NCBI GenBank assembly: GCA_943787265.1
Contig: CALSLT010000005.1
Location: 244,302-308,301, forward strand
DNA length: 64,000 nt
Reading direction: 5' to 3'
Source of the DNA: an uncultured Planctomycetaceae bacterium
Lineage (GTDB): Bacteria; Planctomycetota; Planctomycetia; Planctomycetales; Planctomycetaceae
The notes under the pieces are model-generated. The model was given only the letters and a program-made list of their open reading frames with translations. It was not told where the DNA came from and did not search any database. A program made the translations under genes and the position numbers. Positions 56,501-64,000 of the stretch are shown here, piece by piece (the stretch's first letter is position 1; every line of letters begins with the position of its first letter).

Positions 56501-56888
56501 TGACGATCGGTGTGATTCCCTGCTCGGGCATCTGCACACGAGCCACGTTCGCTCGAACTTTGTCCCACACGTTCGCAATCACGTCCGGGCTGATGGTCTC
56601 TTCAGCATCGATAAAGACCGTCGACAATCCATTCTTAGTTGTTGAGCGGACGACATCCACAGCGTCGATACGGTCGCAGGCCTCTTCAATTGGCTTAGTG
56701 ATCAGCTCTTCGACTTTGGTCGCTGGGGCACCGGGCCATGAAGTCGAGACGGCACATGTGCGGACGGTGTATTCAGGATCCTCCCGGCGAGGCATCGTGA
56801 AGAACGAAAGCACCCCCCAGGCCATCAGTAACGTGACGAATGTGAGAACGATTGGGCGATAGCGAATTGCGAAAGCGGCAAGGTTCAT
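53526..56888 (-). CDS. RND-family multidrug efflux pump inner-membrane protein
   Basis: 1,120 residues from ATG 56888, which overlaps the adaptor stop by one base (TGATG). It has the AcrB-type layout: first membrane helix (YRPIVLTFVTLLMAWGV), two large periplasmic loops and a 12-helix membrane part. The helix-4 proton-relay motif reads ALGLLVDNAV, with the usual second Asp as Asn, a variant known in some RND subgroups. Adaptor and pump overlap, and the K+ channel gene follows by ATGA overlap. No outer-membrane TolC-type gene is in the window. It probably exports hydrophobic compounds. Confidence 0.93.
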   Translation of the reverse strand: MNLAAFAIRYRPIVLTFVTLLMAWGVLSFFTMPRREDPEYTVRTCAVSTSWPGAPATKVEELITKPIEEACDRIDAVDVVRSTTKNGLSTVFIDAEETISPDVIANVWDKVRANVARVQMPEQGITPIVNDEYGDTYVILATIYQTPWSDPDETVPQDEILPQNEYTLRELDTISERIKDELRLLDGVAKSEQYGVVEEAIYAETDAGTWSQLKLTTDQLQQLIQARNIVAPGGTIDTAAGRFTVKPGGELNAVEEINSIATGMAGEGNEARQVYLPDQGINVVRGYVDPRQVISRFGDAETSRPCVVVAVSIKSGANTVDVCNAAKARISEMQTVEQSIPRDIGVKYISDQSENVTMKIDQVLSNVVGAIVIVVIVVYLVVGFRSAMVMAGNIPVVVLAAIALITLFDVQLEQISLASIIIALGLLVDNAVQVCDQSRTNQIEGMSPIEASIKGSSQLSTAMLMGTATTIAAFAPMLIGLTGSTREYVYSLPVTLSMTLGISWVLAMTFCTILAATFIRAPADATKPSAPLPWLFEKIVSVLPRRKGAAEDLGEQPDPIDRVFRKSVRACIDHKFLTIGVAIVLFVVTTKLPIASEFFPKDMRDQFPIEIFLPENSTIEQTDAVARQVETILQKLSPQTSSDGQALTDTDGTPLQKIRAFRTMVGRGGSRWYLSWAPEPLNPAYAEILVRTTEARFTPELVRRVREIAERGDPALGIEPIVGARIVPMELQLGPSEDPVQIRVTGAGFADMQKMREIADEVKGIIRDEPGTWSETDTWGVSGYQLHVDVDEDAASLAGVTNLDIANTLNAYYSGHLLTTLREGDHLVPVYLRLAGNERTSLDGLQTAFVEASSGTKVPLNAVATLTPRWEPATIERRNLNRVISVSSQVEPGVLGNDVVKQIMASDEMKKGLIPGLPAGFSIEVGGNLEKSNESAESLSICLAISVMSIVLLLVIQYNGWAKPIIILTTLPLALIGALPGLYFTDNALGFMPQLGILSLFGIVLNTGIIFIEFADLLIEDAARKSDGSGPICGLTRDEFRSCLVDACKQRLLPIFLTTATTIGGLLPLAMSGGPLWEGMSWCMIYGLIVATLLTLLVVPALYALFVEVFHVKPVKIESA

Positions 56889-57340
56889 CAATTACGCTCC
56901 ACTTCCGCAGCAACGTTGACCGCTTCACCATCGACCAGGTAATGCACTCCGCCAAGGACGATCTGAGTTGCTTCCTTCTCTTTCGTCTTTTCCGTCAATT
57001 CCGGCAGCTCCGGTGATCCCGGCTCGGGAGGTACGGCGGCAATTCGCTTGAGTGTGTTCGGACCGTCGGCGACCGAAACTTCGACCCGGCGGACAATGTC
57101 GCCCTCGACGACAAAGACGTAGTCTTTACCCGATTTTTTATTGATCGCGTCCATCGGAACGTAAAAGCCACGAGGCATTTGGCTGTCGACGAGGTCAACT
57201 TTCGCGAGGTCGCCTGGTCGCAGCAGCCATGTCTTCACGCTCGAGCAGCACAGTGTCACCGGCGAATTCGGTCTTGCCATCAGCCGGTTCGATCTTCCCG
57301 ACGACTCGGTCTTGTGTGATGTCAAACGTTGAGGGGTCAT
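56888..57340 (-). CDS. 3' part of the frameshifted RND adaptor gene
   Basis: This frame carries the true C-terminal part of the adaptor from about 57235 on: LLRPGDLAKVDLVDSQMPRG, YVPMDAINKKSGKDYVFVVEGDIVRRVEVSV and the end of the membrane-proximal domain. Residues before that belong to an untranslated frame. It is in the same frame as the 5' part (57461-58579), but about 320 bases between them are coded in another frame (57235-57555). Its TGA overlaps the pump ATG. Confidence 0.7.
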   Translation of the reverse strand: MTPQRLTSHKTESSGRSNRLMARPNSPVTLCCSSVKTWLLRPGDLAKVDLVDSQMPRGFYVPMDAINKKSGKDYVFVVEGDIVRRVEVSVADGPNTLKRIAAVPPEPGSPELPELTEKTKEKEATQIVLGGVHYLVDGEAVNVAAEVERN

Positions 57341-57460
57341 CTGCCACGACGTCGAGGAACTTCCACAGACCGAGGAACTGGCGAATTTTATGTCCAGATG
57401 TCACTCGTACTTTCTCGACTTTGAAAAGTGGCCCGCGAGATCGACCTTCTGCAGTCTCAA

Positions 57461-58579
57461 TTACCTTCCAGAGATATTGACCCTTGTCGTCTTCGCAAAT
57501 CGCATTCTCCGCAATGAAGTAGTCGTCACTATCGTCAATGATTCCGCGATGCACTTCCACAGGTCGCGAGTCTTTGCAAGTGAGCTTGCATCAACGTCGT
57601 CCGGAATCGCCGCAGGAATCTGATGGTTTTTCAGCAGCAGCGTTATTGTGAAGGTTCGCGTTGAGGGATCTGCAACAGCATCAGTCTTGTAAACGATGGC
57701 TTCTTCCCGGGCGGTCGAACCATCGGGACGAGTCAGAATGACATCGAGCGTATCCTTGTAGGACATTTTCCGGACACGTTCGGCCGAGACTTCAAATTCG
57801 ACCTTCATCGGATTCATCATCTGGACCGTAACGACCGGTTCACCTCGCTGAACAGTTCCACCGGGAATGACATGCACTTCGGCAATCTGCGAGGAAAACG
57901 GGGCGTACAGCGTGCAATCTTCGAGGTCGAGTTCCGCGTCGTTCAGTGTTGCCTGCGCCTGTTCGATCTGCGCTGCCAATGAGGCCACATCTGCTGACCT
58001 CGCTTCCAGTGTGGCTTTAAGCTGAGCAACCTTGGCCACCGCAGCATCCTTGTCCGCTTCGTACTTGGCGTACTCTGCCGGCGGGATGGCTTTCGCTTCA
58101 AATGCCTCGACGGCTCGACCGAAATCAGATTCGGCAAGTTTTTTGGCCGCTTCAGCAGCCTTAACTTGAGCCGGAACGACCCCGTTTTTTTCGATTTCCG
58201 CCGCCGTCATCTGCTTTACCAGCGAATCTATCTTAGCTTTTGCGCTGGCGACTGCAGATTTGTACCGCTCATCATCAATCCGCGCCAGCGGCTGTCGACT
58301 CCCCGCTTCGTCCGTTTCTGCTTCGTCCGTTTCTGCACGGACGTTTAATTCAGGCTCGATGACGTAATTAACACGACCACTGACTTCAAAGCCGATGTCT
58401 TCAGTTTTCCACGAGCCAACCACGCCCGTCACCGCCAGCGATCTTGCCGGGTCCGTCTGTCGAAGTTTGATCACGCTCACCGGGCGAGGTGACGGTTCCT
58501 GAGCAACCGGCAGTTCGGCTTCCTTCGAGCAACCAGCAAGCGCAATCAGCAGCACAGCAGACAGCCAGAAACATCTCAT
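57461..58579 (-). CDS. 5' part of the frameshifted RND adaptor (membrane fusion protein) gene
   Basis: From ATG 58579 a lipoprotein signal with lipobox (LLIALAGC) is followed by the barrel/lipoyl part (SLAVTGVVGSWKTEDIGFEVSGRV), a long coiled hairpin (about 105-225, Ala/Glu/Lys-rich) and the returning lipoyl half (YAPFSSQIAEVHVIPGGTVQRGEPV). After about residue 340 (TRDLWK) this frame loses sense and stops. The sense continues one base off as VEVHRGIIDDSDDYFIAENAI to about 57235, then returns to this frame. An intact adaptor would have about 560 residues. Two compensating one-base shifts are seen. A 15-base tandem duplication (58305-58334) repeats ETDEA in the N-terminal part. Confidence 0.8.
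   Translation of the reverse strand: MRCFWLSAVLLIALAGCSKEAELPVAQEPSPRPVSVIKLRQTDPARSLAVTGVVGSWKTEDIGFEVSGRVNYVIEPELNVRAETDEAETDEAGSRQPLARIDDERYKSAVASAKAKIDSLVKQMTAAEIEKNGVVPAQVKAAEAAKKLAESDFGRAVEAFEAKAIPPAEYAKYEADKDAAVAKVAQLKATLEARSADVASLAAQIEQAQATLNDAELDLEDCTLYAPFSSQIAEVHVIPGGTVQRGEPVVTVQMMNPMKVEFEVSAERVRKMSYKDTLDVILTRPDGSTAREEAIVYKTDAVADPSTRTFTITLLLKNHQIPAAIPDDVDASSLAKTRDLWKCIAESLTIVTTTSLRRMRFAKTTRVNISGR
58305..58334. repeat. 15-base direct tandem duplication in the adaptor gene
   Basis: GCTTCGTCCGTTTCT occurs twice in a row (58305-58319 and 58320-58334). It keeps the frame and doubles ETDEA on the minus-strand protein. Confidence 0.85.
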
Positions 58580-58605
58580 AATATTTCTCTCAAGAGGTGC
58601 TCAAC

Positions 58606-60120
58606 TCAGCGTTTTGTATTGAAGAATTCGTCACCGTGCAGAGTTCGCATTCGATCCTCAATTTCGGCTCGGTCGCGAGTGACGAGATTCCAGATTTGAA
58701 TTCGTTGTTGCGAACCTTTGGTGACAGCCGCCGCCTGCCGCTCACGGACTTCCTGAAGATTGCTGCTCACTTTGTAGGATGACTCGCCGTAGCCGACGAC
58801 TCCCCAGTAACTGCCCGACACCCAACCCGGTTTGTAATCAACATTGTAGACGAGCGTCTGTTGATCGGCGTTTACCTGAACGCTCTGACCGCGCAGCGAA
58901 GCCGCGAGAGCTCGAATTCGCTCGCTGACTCGTCGCCCGAAACCAAGTAGTTCCCGTTCAACGCCGGCGGTCGGCAGGTGATCGATCCGACGAGCGAAGT
59001 TGTCGAGCCAGGTTGCCGAACGAGACGACTTGCTGGACCGGTTGATGCGGTCAATGTCGTCGATGATCTGCGTCACCGAACCGAAGTAGCGCTTCGATGC
59101 GGCAAGTTCGTTGTCAACACGCGACACTCGTTCATTCTGCGGTGTCGGCTCGGATGAGATGGTCTCATCGTGTGCCTCGTGAGGAGGATGCGGCGACGAG
59201 ATGAGAGAAAGCACACGTCTTAAACTTTCGTCAGACAGGTCCATCGAAAGCGTGACCGTCTTCGATTGTGCCGTTACTTCCGCAGATTCGAATTCCTCAA
59301 GCGACATGTGCATGTCGTCGACGATGTGGCGAAAGATGTTTGCGACGTCCTTCGCTGATTCCGACGCGTCTTCTCCAAAATGAAGAACGACTTTTGCGGA
59401 TGTCGATTCTTCAATCGTGGCAAAGAACGAAACTCCACGCAGCGAACTAAGCAGACGAGGCAGGTTGACTCTGGTAACGACGTCCTGTGGGACAAGGCCG
59501 TGATCTTCGAGGTACCGCTGGACGCCGCGGACATCGGATGAGTCGGTCAGGTCGACGGAGTGAATGATGTCAGCCTGTTGCCTGATTGCCGCCTGCAGAT
59601 ACTCTGACAAATCTCCGGTTTCGCCATCAGCGGCAGAACGAGCCCATCTGGCAGCTTCCTGGCGGACAGCAGGCGTCCGTACTCCCAACGTGCGGGGCTT
59701 GATTTCAATCAGAAATGCGTCCCGTTGGCCTCGGACAGATCGTAGGCCCGACAGCTTCTCCACTCTTGATTCCTCACGCCGGGCGATGCGCTCCATAGTG
59801 ACGATCGGTGGCAAGTCGAGCAGTCCCGTTGACCACACCTGCTCGTGCAGCTCCGGTCGGACAAGCGAGCCGATCACCATCGTGTTTACCCACGGCGGAA
59901 TTCGCGAAGCCCCGGCGAGGAACTCTTCGTTGGCAGATTCTGCCCAGCCCTCGGTCTTCGCCCGTTCCGAATCAAGTATCCTGGCAACTCGCACAACGCT
60001 GACCGTATTGGCGTCGCCCGGCAGGAGTCGCGACAGTTCAACAGCCGAGTCGGCTGCGAAGGTGGCTGCGCAGCTTGTGAAAAACAGAATTCCCGCCGTA
60101 AGAATTTTCAGTCGAGCCAT
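58606..60120 (-). CDS. Secreted hypothetical protein (intact paralog)
   Basis: 504 residues from ATG 60120, beginning with a signal peptide (ILTAGILFFTSCAATFA). LSRLLPGDANTVSVVRVARIL is followed by a mixed alpha/beta body, a pattern typical of planctomycete proteins that test for VVRV near the N-terminus. TLGVRTPAVRQEAARWARS and SEYLQAAIRQQADIIHSVDLTD have matching segments in the next gene (60995-62512), so the two are tandem paralogs. A Tyr/Gly-rich C-terminal part (SGSYWGVVGYGESSYK) resembles its counterpart. No family is recognised. Confidence 0.8.
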   Translation of the reverse strand: MARLKILTAGILFFTSCAATFAADSAVELSRLLPGDANTVSVVRVARILDSERAKTEGWAESANEEFLAGASRIPPWVNTMVIGSLVRPELHEQVWSTGLLDLPPIVTMERIARREESRVEKLSGLRSVRGQRDAFLIEIKPRTLGVRTPAVRQEAARWARSAADGETGDLSEYLQAAIRQQADIIHSVDLTDSSDVRGVQRYLEDHGLVPQDVVTRVNLPRLLSSLRGVSFFATIEESTSAKVVLHFGEDASESAKDVANIFRHIVDDMHMSLEEFESAEVTAQSKTVTLSMDLSDESLRRVLSLISSPHPPHEAHDETISSEPTPQNERVSRVDNELAASKRYFGSVTQIIDDIDRINRSSKSSRSATWLDNFARRIDHLPTAGVERELLGFGRRVSERIRALAASLRGQSVQVNADQQTLVYNVDYKPGWVSGSYWGVVGYGESSYKVSSNLQEVRERQAAAVTKGSQQRIQIWNLVTRDRAEIEDRMRTLHGDEFFNTKR

Positions 60121-60994
60121 CGCTGTCGATCTCCGTCCACATGACTATCTGTCGAACTCGGGCCGCAACTGAAGCGAAAGGCCAAGCTGAACTAGCCCGG
60201 AAAATCCAAAAGAGTTCACTGGATTGTGTACGCATATTTAAAGATGTGCGACTGATATATAGCTGGATGATGCGATCCGGAGCCAATGGTACCGTCGCGG
60301 GAATCGACTTCCAATCGGATAGACTGGTGGCAACTTAAGAAAAATCCCGAGTGACGATGGGAGGGCCAAATTCTTCAATTGGGTCGAACAGCACGGCAGT
60401 AATCTATTTTCTGGCATCACCAGCGGCTGCACGGCAGCTTCCCTGCGCCACCGGGCGGAACATCTCCCAAAACGACTGACAGCATTCACAGTCGAGCAAC
60501 AGCTCACATTTCTCACCAAGCTGAGTATACCTGACCAGACTGCAGTTCGGACTCTGACTGCAAAGCCAGGGTCTGCACCAGATTAGCAGCCGCCGTTGCC
60601 GCGAACTCCACCAAGTGTCTGCGCATCGACACGTTACGAAGACTCAGTGTGACAGTGCGATTCATGGCAGGCAGAGGATCTGCATTGACATTGTAGACGA
60701 CGAGACCCGGCACTACCCATTTCGTCGTGCCAGTGGGGACCAGCGAACACTGGCTCCCCATGGACACGTTTGCGTTGATCCAGCTACGCAGCACACTTTC
60801 AAAATACCACAGATCGGGAAAGTGCATTCCTGTGGATCTTTCCAGATCGCCTGGAATGGAGCGAATCAAGAAACGCCAATCCCGTATCCTGCGACACGCT
60901 CAATAGAAGAATGGCGAGCTCTCGACCAAGACTAACAGGAAAAACGCTGACCAACTCCATCAAAGTGATTTCCTGAACGAAACAAGGTAGATGA
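60121..60994. other. Gap between the paralogs, one possible short leftward frame
   Basis: About 870 bases between two leftward paralogs. A leftward open frame at 60513-60869 (118 codons) has plausible composition in its C-terminal half (TVTLSLRNVSMRRHLVEF, ANLVQTLALQ) but no recognised family or good ribosome-binding site. The rest looks non-coding, AT-richer near 60230-60300. Confidence 0.3.
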
Positions 60995-61792
60995 TCAGAA
61001 CTCTACCTTGTATTTGCGAGTCATTTGTACGCGGATTGCCGCGGTCTCATCTTCGATCTCTTTGAAGCTCTTAAATCGGACAGCACTCGCTTCGGCTCGC
61101 TCCTCTGTCTGGATTTGGTATTTCACGTTTGCGTTGTCTCTCGATGTGTAATACCCGTTGCCGTCGTATTCATACTGATAGTTTCCGTAAACCGATGACT
61201 TCCGAACACCAGATCGAACCCCAGCCATTCGTGATGAGGAAGACACACCTCTCAGTGTTTCTGAAACTGCCGCTCCGTAAGCCAGCAGTTCTTCGTCAAC
61301 ATTGAGGATTGGGAGACGATCGATACGGCGTCCGTAGCGTTCCAGATAGACGGCCGACATGTTTCGCCGGGCGTCCCGATTAGTCGCCATCTCGTTATGA
61401 AGATCATTCAGCAATGTCGAAACCGACTTGAAATACCCTTGAGAAGCCTTAGCGATTACATCGTCTTCGTTACTGACGACATAGGATTCGTCTTTCAGAG
61501 ACGAGAATTTGGCTGTCGGCAATTCCAGCAGGCTGAACAGCCGTCGCATTCCTGATGCTGTCAGGACGCCACTCAATTTGAGTGAAGTTCCACTAACGGA
61601 AGCTGACCAATCACGCATTTCACTGACAGCGATCCCATGTTGCTCGAGGACCGAGAGCAGAACAGCCTTGGCATCTCGACCGAGCGGGGCTGTACTGGCG
61701 GAAAAATCAACCTGAAGCGTCCGCCCGGGGCAGATGTACCGATGTCGACGCTTAATCCCACACCCTGAATTCCTTTGATTAACTGAAACCAC
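60995..61792 (-). CDS. 3' part of the frameshifted paralog of the secreted protein
   Basis: From about 61735 this frame gives the real C-terminal half: TLQVDFSASTAPLGRDAKAV, LLSVLEQHGIAVSEMRDWSAS, ASGMRRLFSLLELP, ATNRDARRNMSAVYLERYGRR, ILNVDEELLAYGAAVSETL and a Tyr/Asn-rich tail, ending KYKVEF. These parallel the intact gene at 58606 (DIDRINR..., ATWLDNFARRIDHLPT, VERELLGFGRRVSERI). It shares its frame with the 5' part; the middle is in another frame. Confidence 0.75.
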   Translation of the reverse strand: MVSVNQRNSGCGIKRRHRYICPGRTLQVDFSASTAPLGRDAKAVLLSVLEQHGIAVSEMRDWSASVSGTSLKLSGVLTASGMRRLFSLLELPTAKFSSLKDESYVVSNEDDVIAKASQGYFKSVSTLLNDLHNEMATNRDARRNMSAVYLERYGRRIDRLPILNVDEELLAYGAAVSETLRGVSSSSRMAGVRSGVRKSSVYGNYQYEYDGNGYYTSRDNANVKYQIQTEERAEASAVRFKSFKEIEDETAAIRVQMTRKYKVEF

Positions 61793-61930
61793 TGCTGCTG
61801 CTTTGCAGGATCGTCACGCGTGAATTCGGACTCCCGCAGACGCTCCTGCAGACGATGCGGTTGCACCACGTTGTCTAAATCCATTGCGAGGACGATTTGA
61901 GTTCGTGCGTCAACAGAGGCCGCGGCTCTT

Positions 61931-62512
61931 TTAAGATATGGTGACAGGCTGACCGTGCGATTCCGATCGGCATATTCTGCCCAGCGGGCAACAGCCTGGC
62001 GGTGAGCGGGGGTGCATTATGCCAACAGTCTTACTGTCAAATTCGACGAAGTACGCATCACTGGGAGTCCACACTGCAGGCCGACCAGCGATCTGGTCGA
62101 CGTAACCGCCCTCTGCTCGCGCGATTGACCGCATCGAGATGTCTTCCGTTAGTTCGACCACTGCGCCTTCCCACGTCTGGGCGAAATCGTGATTTGGATT
62201 CATTTGAGCTGCCAGAACCAGACGCCGGCTTTCTGGCGGTAGAATCAGCGGCTGATTCACATAGGCCGTCTCGTGTCGGTCCTTCCAGCCCTCTTTGACC
62301 GCCAGGGCACTGCGATGAACGCTTTCGACATCAATCACCATCAAAGCATTCGTGCTGACCGGTAACCGACTCAAGAGTTTGTCAAACTGACCTTGAGCTA
62401 CAGCAGCATGATCCGAAGTGATAATCGCTATCGCCGCGATGACCAGAAGTCGCGTCTGGCTTACGACCTTCGCCCTTCGCTGCTGCTGATGTTGAACACT
62501 AATTGCAGTCAT
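61931..62512 (-). CDS. 5' part of the frameshifted paralog of the secreted protein
   Basis: From ATG 62512 (GGGGA nine bases upstream) a basic N-terminus leads to a signal segment (LLVIAAIAIITSDHAAVAQ). FDKLLSRLPVSTNALMVIDVESV matches the paralog's start. After KTVGIMHP this frame loses sense. The right continuation (AHRQAVARWAEYADRNR, then SPYLKRAAASVDARTQIVLAMDLDN) is one base off, from the run of five G at 62008-62012 on to about 61735, where a second shift brings the frame back. The middle is best read in the frame of 61573-61884. Intact length would be about 500 residues. Confidence 0.75.
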   Translation of the reverse strand: MTAISVQHQQQRRAKVVSQTRLLVIAAIAIITSDHAAVAQGQFDKLLSRLPVSTNALMVIDVESVHRSALAVKEGWKDRHETAYVNQPLILPPESRRLVLAAQMNPNHDFAQTWEGAVVELTEDISMRSIARAEGGYVDQIAGRPAVWTPSDAYFVEFDSKTVGIMHPRSPPGCCPLGRICRSESHGQPVTIS

Positions 62513-63042
62513 ATTGGTATCCCCCGAAAAAATTAATTTGAATTACCGAATCAGATCTGGCCACCAATGTACAACGCGGGGGCAAATTCAACACCGGTTT
62601 CCATGCGTCCTTCTTAAAATTATTAAAGCTTTGTTGTGGCTGCGTGAGTGCAAAAAGTGATATCCGTTCACGTTTGCTGGTTCATTCGGTTCGACACTCG
62701 CCAGTTTGATCGAAATTTGTCGCGGTACTTCGAGCATGCATCCACACAGCAAACTTGGTATCAGATCACGCTTCAACAGTTTGACAGCAAGGCGGCCAAC
62801 ACCGGTGCATCGTTGAAAACGATCACCGGACTATTTGACCAGACATTTTTTGACGCACACTCCAACAGTTCATGAACGAAGTCGATCAGACGATTCCGAA
62901 AGAAGAACGGAGTCGAACCGCGTGTCGTCATGGAAAACTATGCCACCCACAAAACTCCTCGAAAAACCCTGAACGAGCGGTGTCCTCAGCCCAAGGCGAA
63001 TTTTCCTGAAATGATGACAGCCACGTAAGGCCGCTAAGCAAG
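62513..63042. other. AT-richer intergenic region, no gene seen
   Basis: 530 bases between the leftward SnoaL-like gene and the leftward paralog. The part 62513-62640 is clearly AT-rich and could hold the paralog promoter. Open frames of 62 and 75 codons overlap on opposite strands and show no family signal or ribosome-binding site. Confidence 0.4.
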
Positions 63043-63975
63043 TCATTGCTGGACAACTGGGGGCTTTCGCACGACGACAACTGATACATTGTCCCTCGGA
63101 CTCCCAGCAACGATACGTTGACTGAGAGTCAGACGGAATGAGTCCGTTCCAGTTCGAGCGTAAGTCGAGGTACCACTGCCACTCGATCCGTCGGGAAGGA
63201 CAGCTGTTGACTTAACGATCCAGCCAGCATCCGTCTCTGTCCAAAGACCGGTTCCAAAACCGCCTTCCGAGTCAAATATCCAAGAGCGAATCTGCTGCTG
63301 CTGCGGATCCCAACCCATCCGCTGCGTACCACTCATGACGCGGACGCCGGTCATGCTGACCCGAAACTGCGAAATCAGGAAGTTGCCGTCTTTCGACCAT
63401 CGGATCGAAGTTTCGATTGTTGACTCATGACTTTCGTCGATCCAGTCGCCGACGAGCCATTCCAACGACTTCAGCCGGTCATGATTACTGGCCGGTTCGC
63501 TGTCGTGGTCTCGGGCACTGGCAATTTGCCAGTGGTTTTTCTTTCTGACATGGACAACGGTGTAGCGGCTCAGGGTCACGCTCTCATTGGCAGCATCAGT
63601 GACGGCAGCAGTGCCTTCTTCGATCGCCATCGAATCACCGACGAATCGCAATTGTTCCACATCAACGGCTAAGTTAGCGCCCGGAAAAACTTTGAAAAAC
63701 GCCGCAAACTCCTCTTCAATGTTCACGCGGCCTTTGAAGAGTGTGCCTGTCTCGTCGACGTATTCACCGTCTTCTACAAAGTGAGCGGCCAGCTTCTTCG
63801 CATCGCCGGCATTGAATGCGGCAGCGAAGGAATGGATCGACTTGACGATGGCATCAGTCGGAGTGGGCTTTGCGCTCGATGTCGGATTGTTCTCCTGAGC
63901 CAGAGTCATGGCGGCAGTCAGACAGCAGGTCAGGCCGAGCGCGATCGTTGAAAGAAGCAGTCGAGATGATTTCAT
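63043..63975 (-). CDS. Secreted SnoaL/NTF2-like protein
   Basis: 310 residues from ATG 63975, with GAGGA ten bases upstream; TTG 63984 is too close to that site. A signal peptide (LLLSTIALGLTCCLTAAMTLAQ) is followed by an NTF2/SnoaL domain (about 40-155): AIVKSIHSFAAAFNAGDAKKLAAHFVEDGEYVDETGTLFKGR and then EEGTAAVTDAANESVTLSRYTVVHVRKKNHWQIAS. A second, beta-rich domain (about 165-305; LEWLVGDWIDESHESTIET, GTQRMGWDPQQQQIRSWIFDSEGGFG) resembles the lipocalin-like tail common in such planctomycete proteins. A small hydrophobic ligand or substrate is likely. Confidence 0.85.
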   Translation of the reverse strand: MKSSRLLLSTIALGLTCCLTAAMTLAQENNPTSSAKPTPTDAIVKSIHSFAAAFNAGDAKKLAAHFVEDGEYVDETGTLFKGRVNIEEEFAAFFKVFPGANLAVDVEQLRFVGDSMAIEEGTAAVTDAANESVTLSRYTVVHVRKKNHWQIASARDHDSEPASNHDRLKSLEWLVGDWIDESHESTIETSIRWSKDGNFLISQFRVSMTGVRVMSGTQRMGWDPQQQQIRSWIFDSEGGFGTGLWTETDAGWIVKSTAVLPDGSSGSGTSTYARTGTDSFRLTLSQRIVAGSPRDNVSVVVVRKPPVVQQ

Positions 63976-64000
63976 CGTATTCAATTCCTCGATGAGGATT

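Noticed and set aside
57195..57560. Programmed ribosomal frameshifting in the adaptor gene
   Set aside because: Two opposite shifts would be needed, and no slippery heptamer with a downstream structure is visible at either point.

Overview
The window looks like chromosomal DNA of a planctomycete (Planctomycetota, probably order Planctomycetales). No 16S is present, so this rests on gene families. They are: a DUF1552/DUF1592-type c-heme pair, an N-terminal LEPR-like anchor motif (ERCEDRTLLS) on an RTX protein, an ECF sigma factor followed by a giant Ser/Thr kinase with an anti-sigma zinc motif, a lid-less Hsp70 with a J-like/MshEN protein, and a secreted YTV-like Cys-rich protein at the left edge. 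Codon use is uniform and GC-moderate. I see no phage, transposase, CRISPR, tRNA or rRNA gene.

Layout. 0-5.5 kb: leftward Hsp70, J-like/MshEN and cNMP-binding kinase genes. 6-9.4 kb: a hybrid histidine kinase split in two by a one-base offset. 9.4-11.4 kb: SelB. 11.4-15.4 kb: DUF1592/DUF1552 pair. 15.7-18.5 kb: D-aminoacylase-like/beta-lactamase-like fusion. 18.6-30.7 kb: single genes (esterase, ECF sigma factor, DUF420, GT39-like membrane protein, sugar isomerase, HpcH aldolase, LEPR/RTX protein, cyclase-family hydrolase). 30.9-35.3 kb: ECF sigma factor plus giant kinase. 35.6-37.7 kb: leuC and leuD. 38.4-40.3 kb: a PAS protein and a pseudo-receiver/FHA protein. 40.6-46.7 kb: a probable terpenoid locus. 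46.7-53.5 kb: lipoprotein, TIM44-like/TerB gene (frameshifted), PS decarboxylase, DUF4105 and K+ channel. 53.5-58.6 kb: RND efflux pump whose adaptor gene carries two compensating frameshifts. 58.6-62.5 kb: two tandem paralogous secreted proteins, one frameshifted. 63-64 kb: a SnoaL/NTF2-like secreted protein.

The most interesting system is at 40.6-46.7 kb. A ketosynthase, a squalene-hopene-cyclase-like class II terpene cyclase (DADD motif), a DUF116-polyprenyl synthase fusion and an unannotated 51-residue two-TM protein follow a good sigma-70-like promoter. Together they suggest a lipid or terpenoid pathway joining isoprenoid chain building, cyclisation and acyl condensation. The cyclase gene has two unrelated repeat elements inserted in frame.

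Two genome-scale features recur. First, at least seven gene-gap inverted repeats of different sequence share one design: 17-33 bp arms, often self-complementary. One has a half copy inside the cyclase gene. Second, six single-base frame offsets occur in four genes, five of them between 48.7 and 62.0 kb. Sequencing or assembly error is the leading explanation to exclude before calling these pseudogenes.
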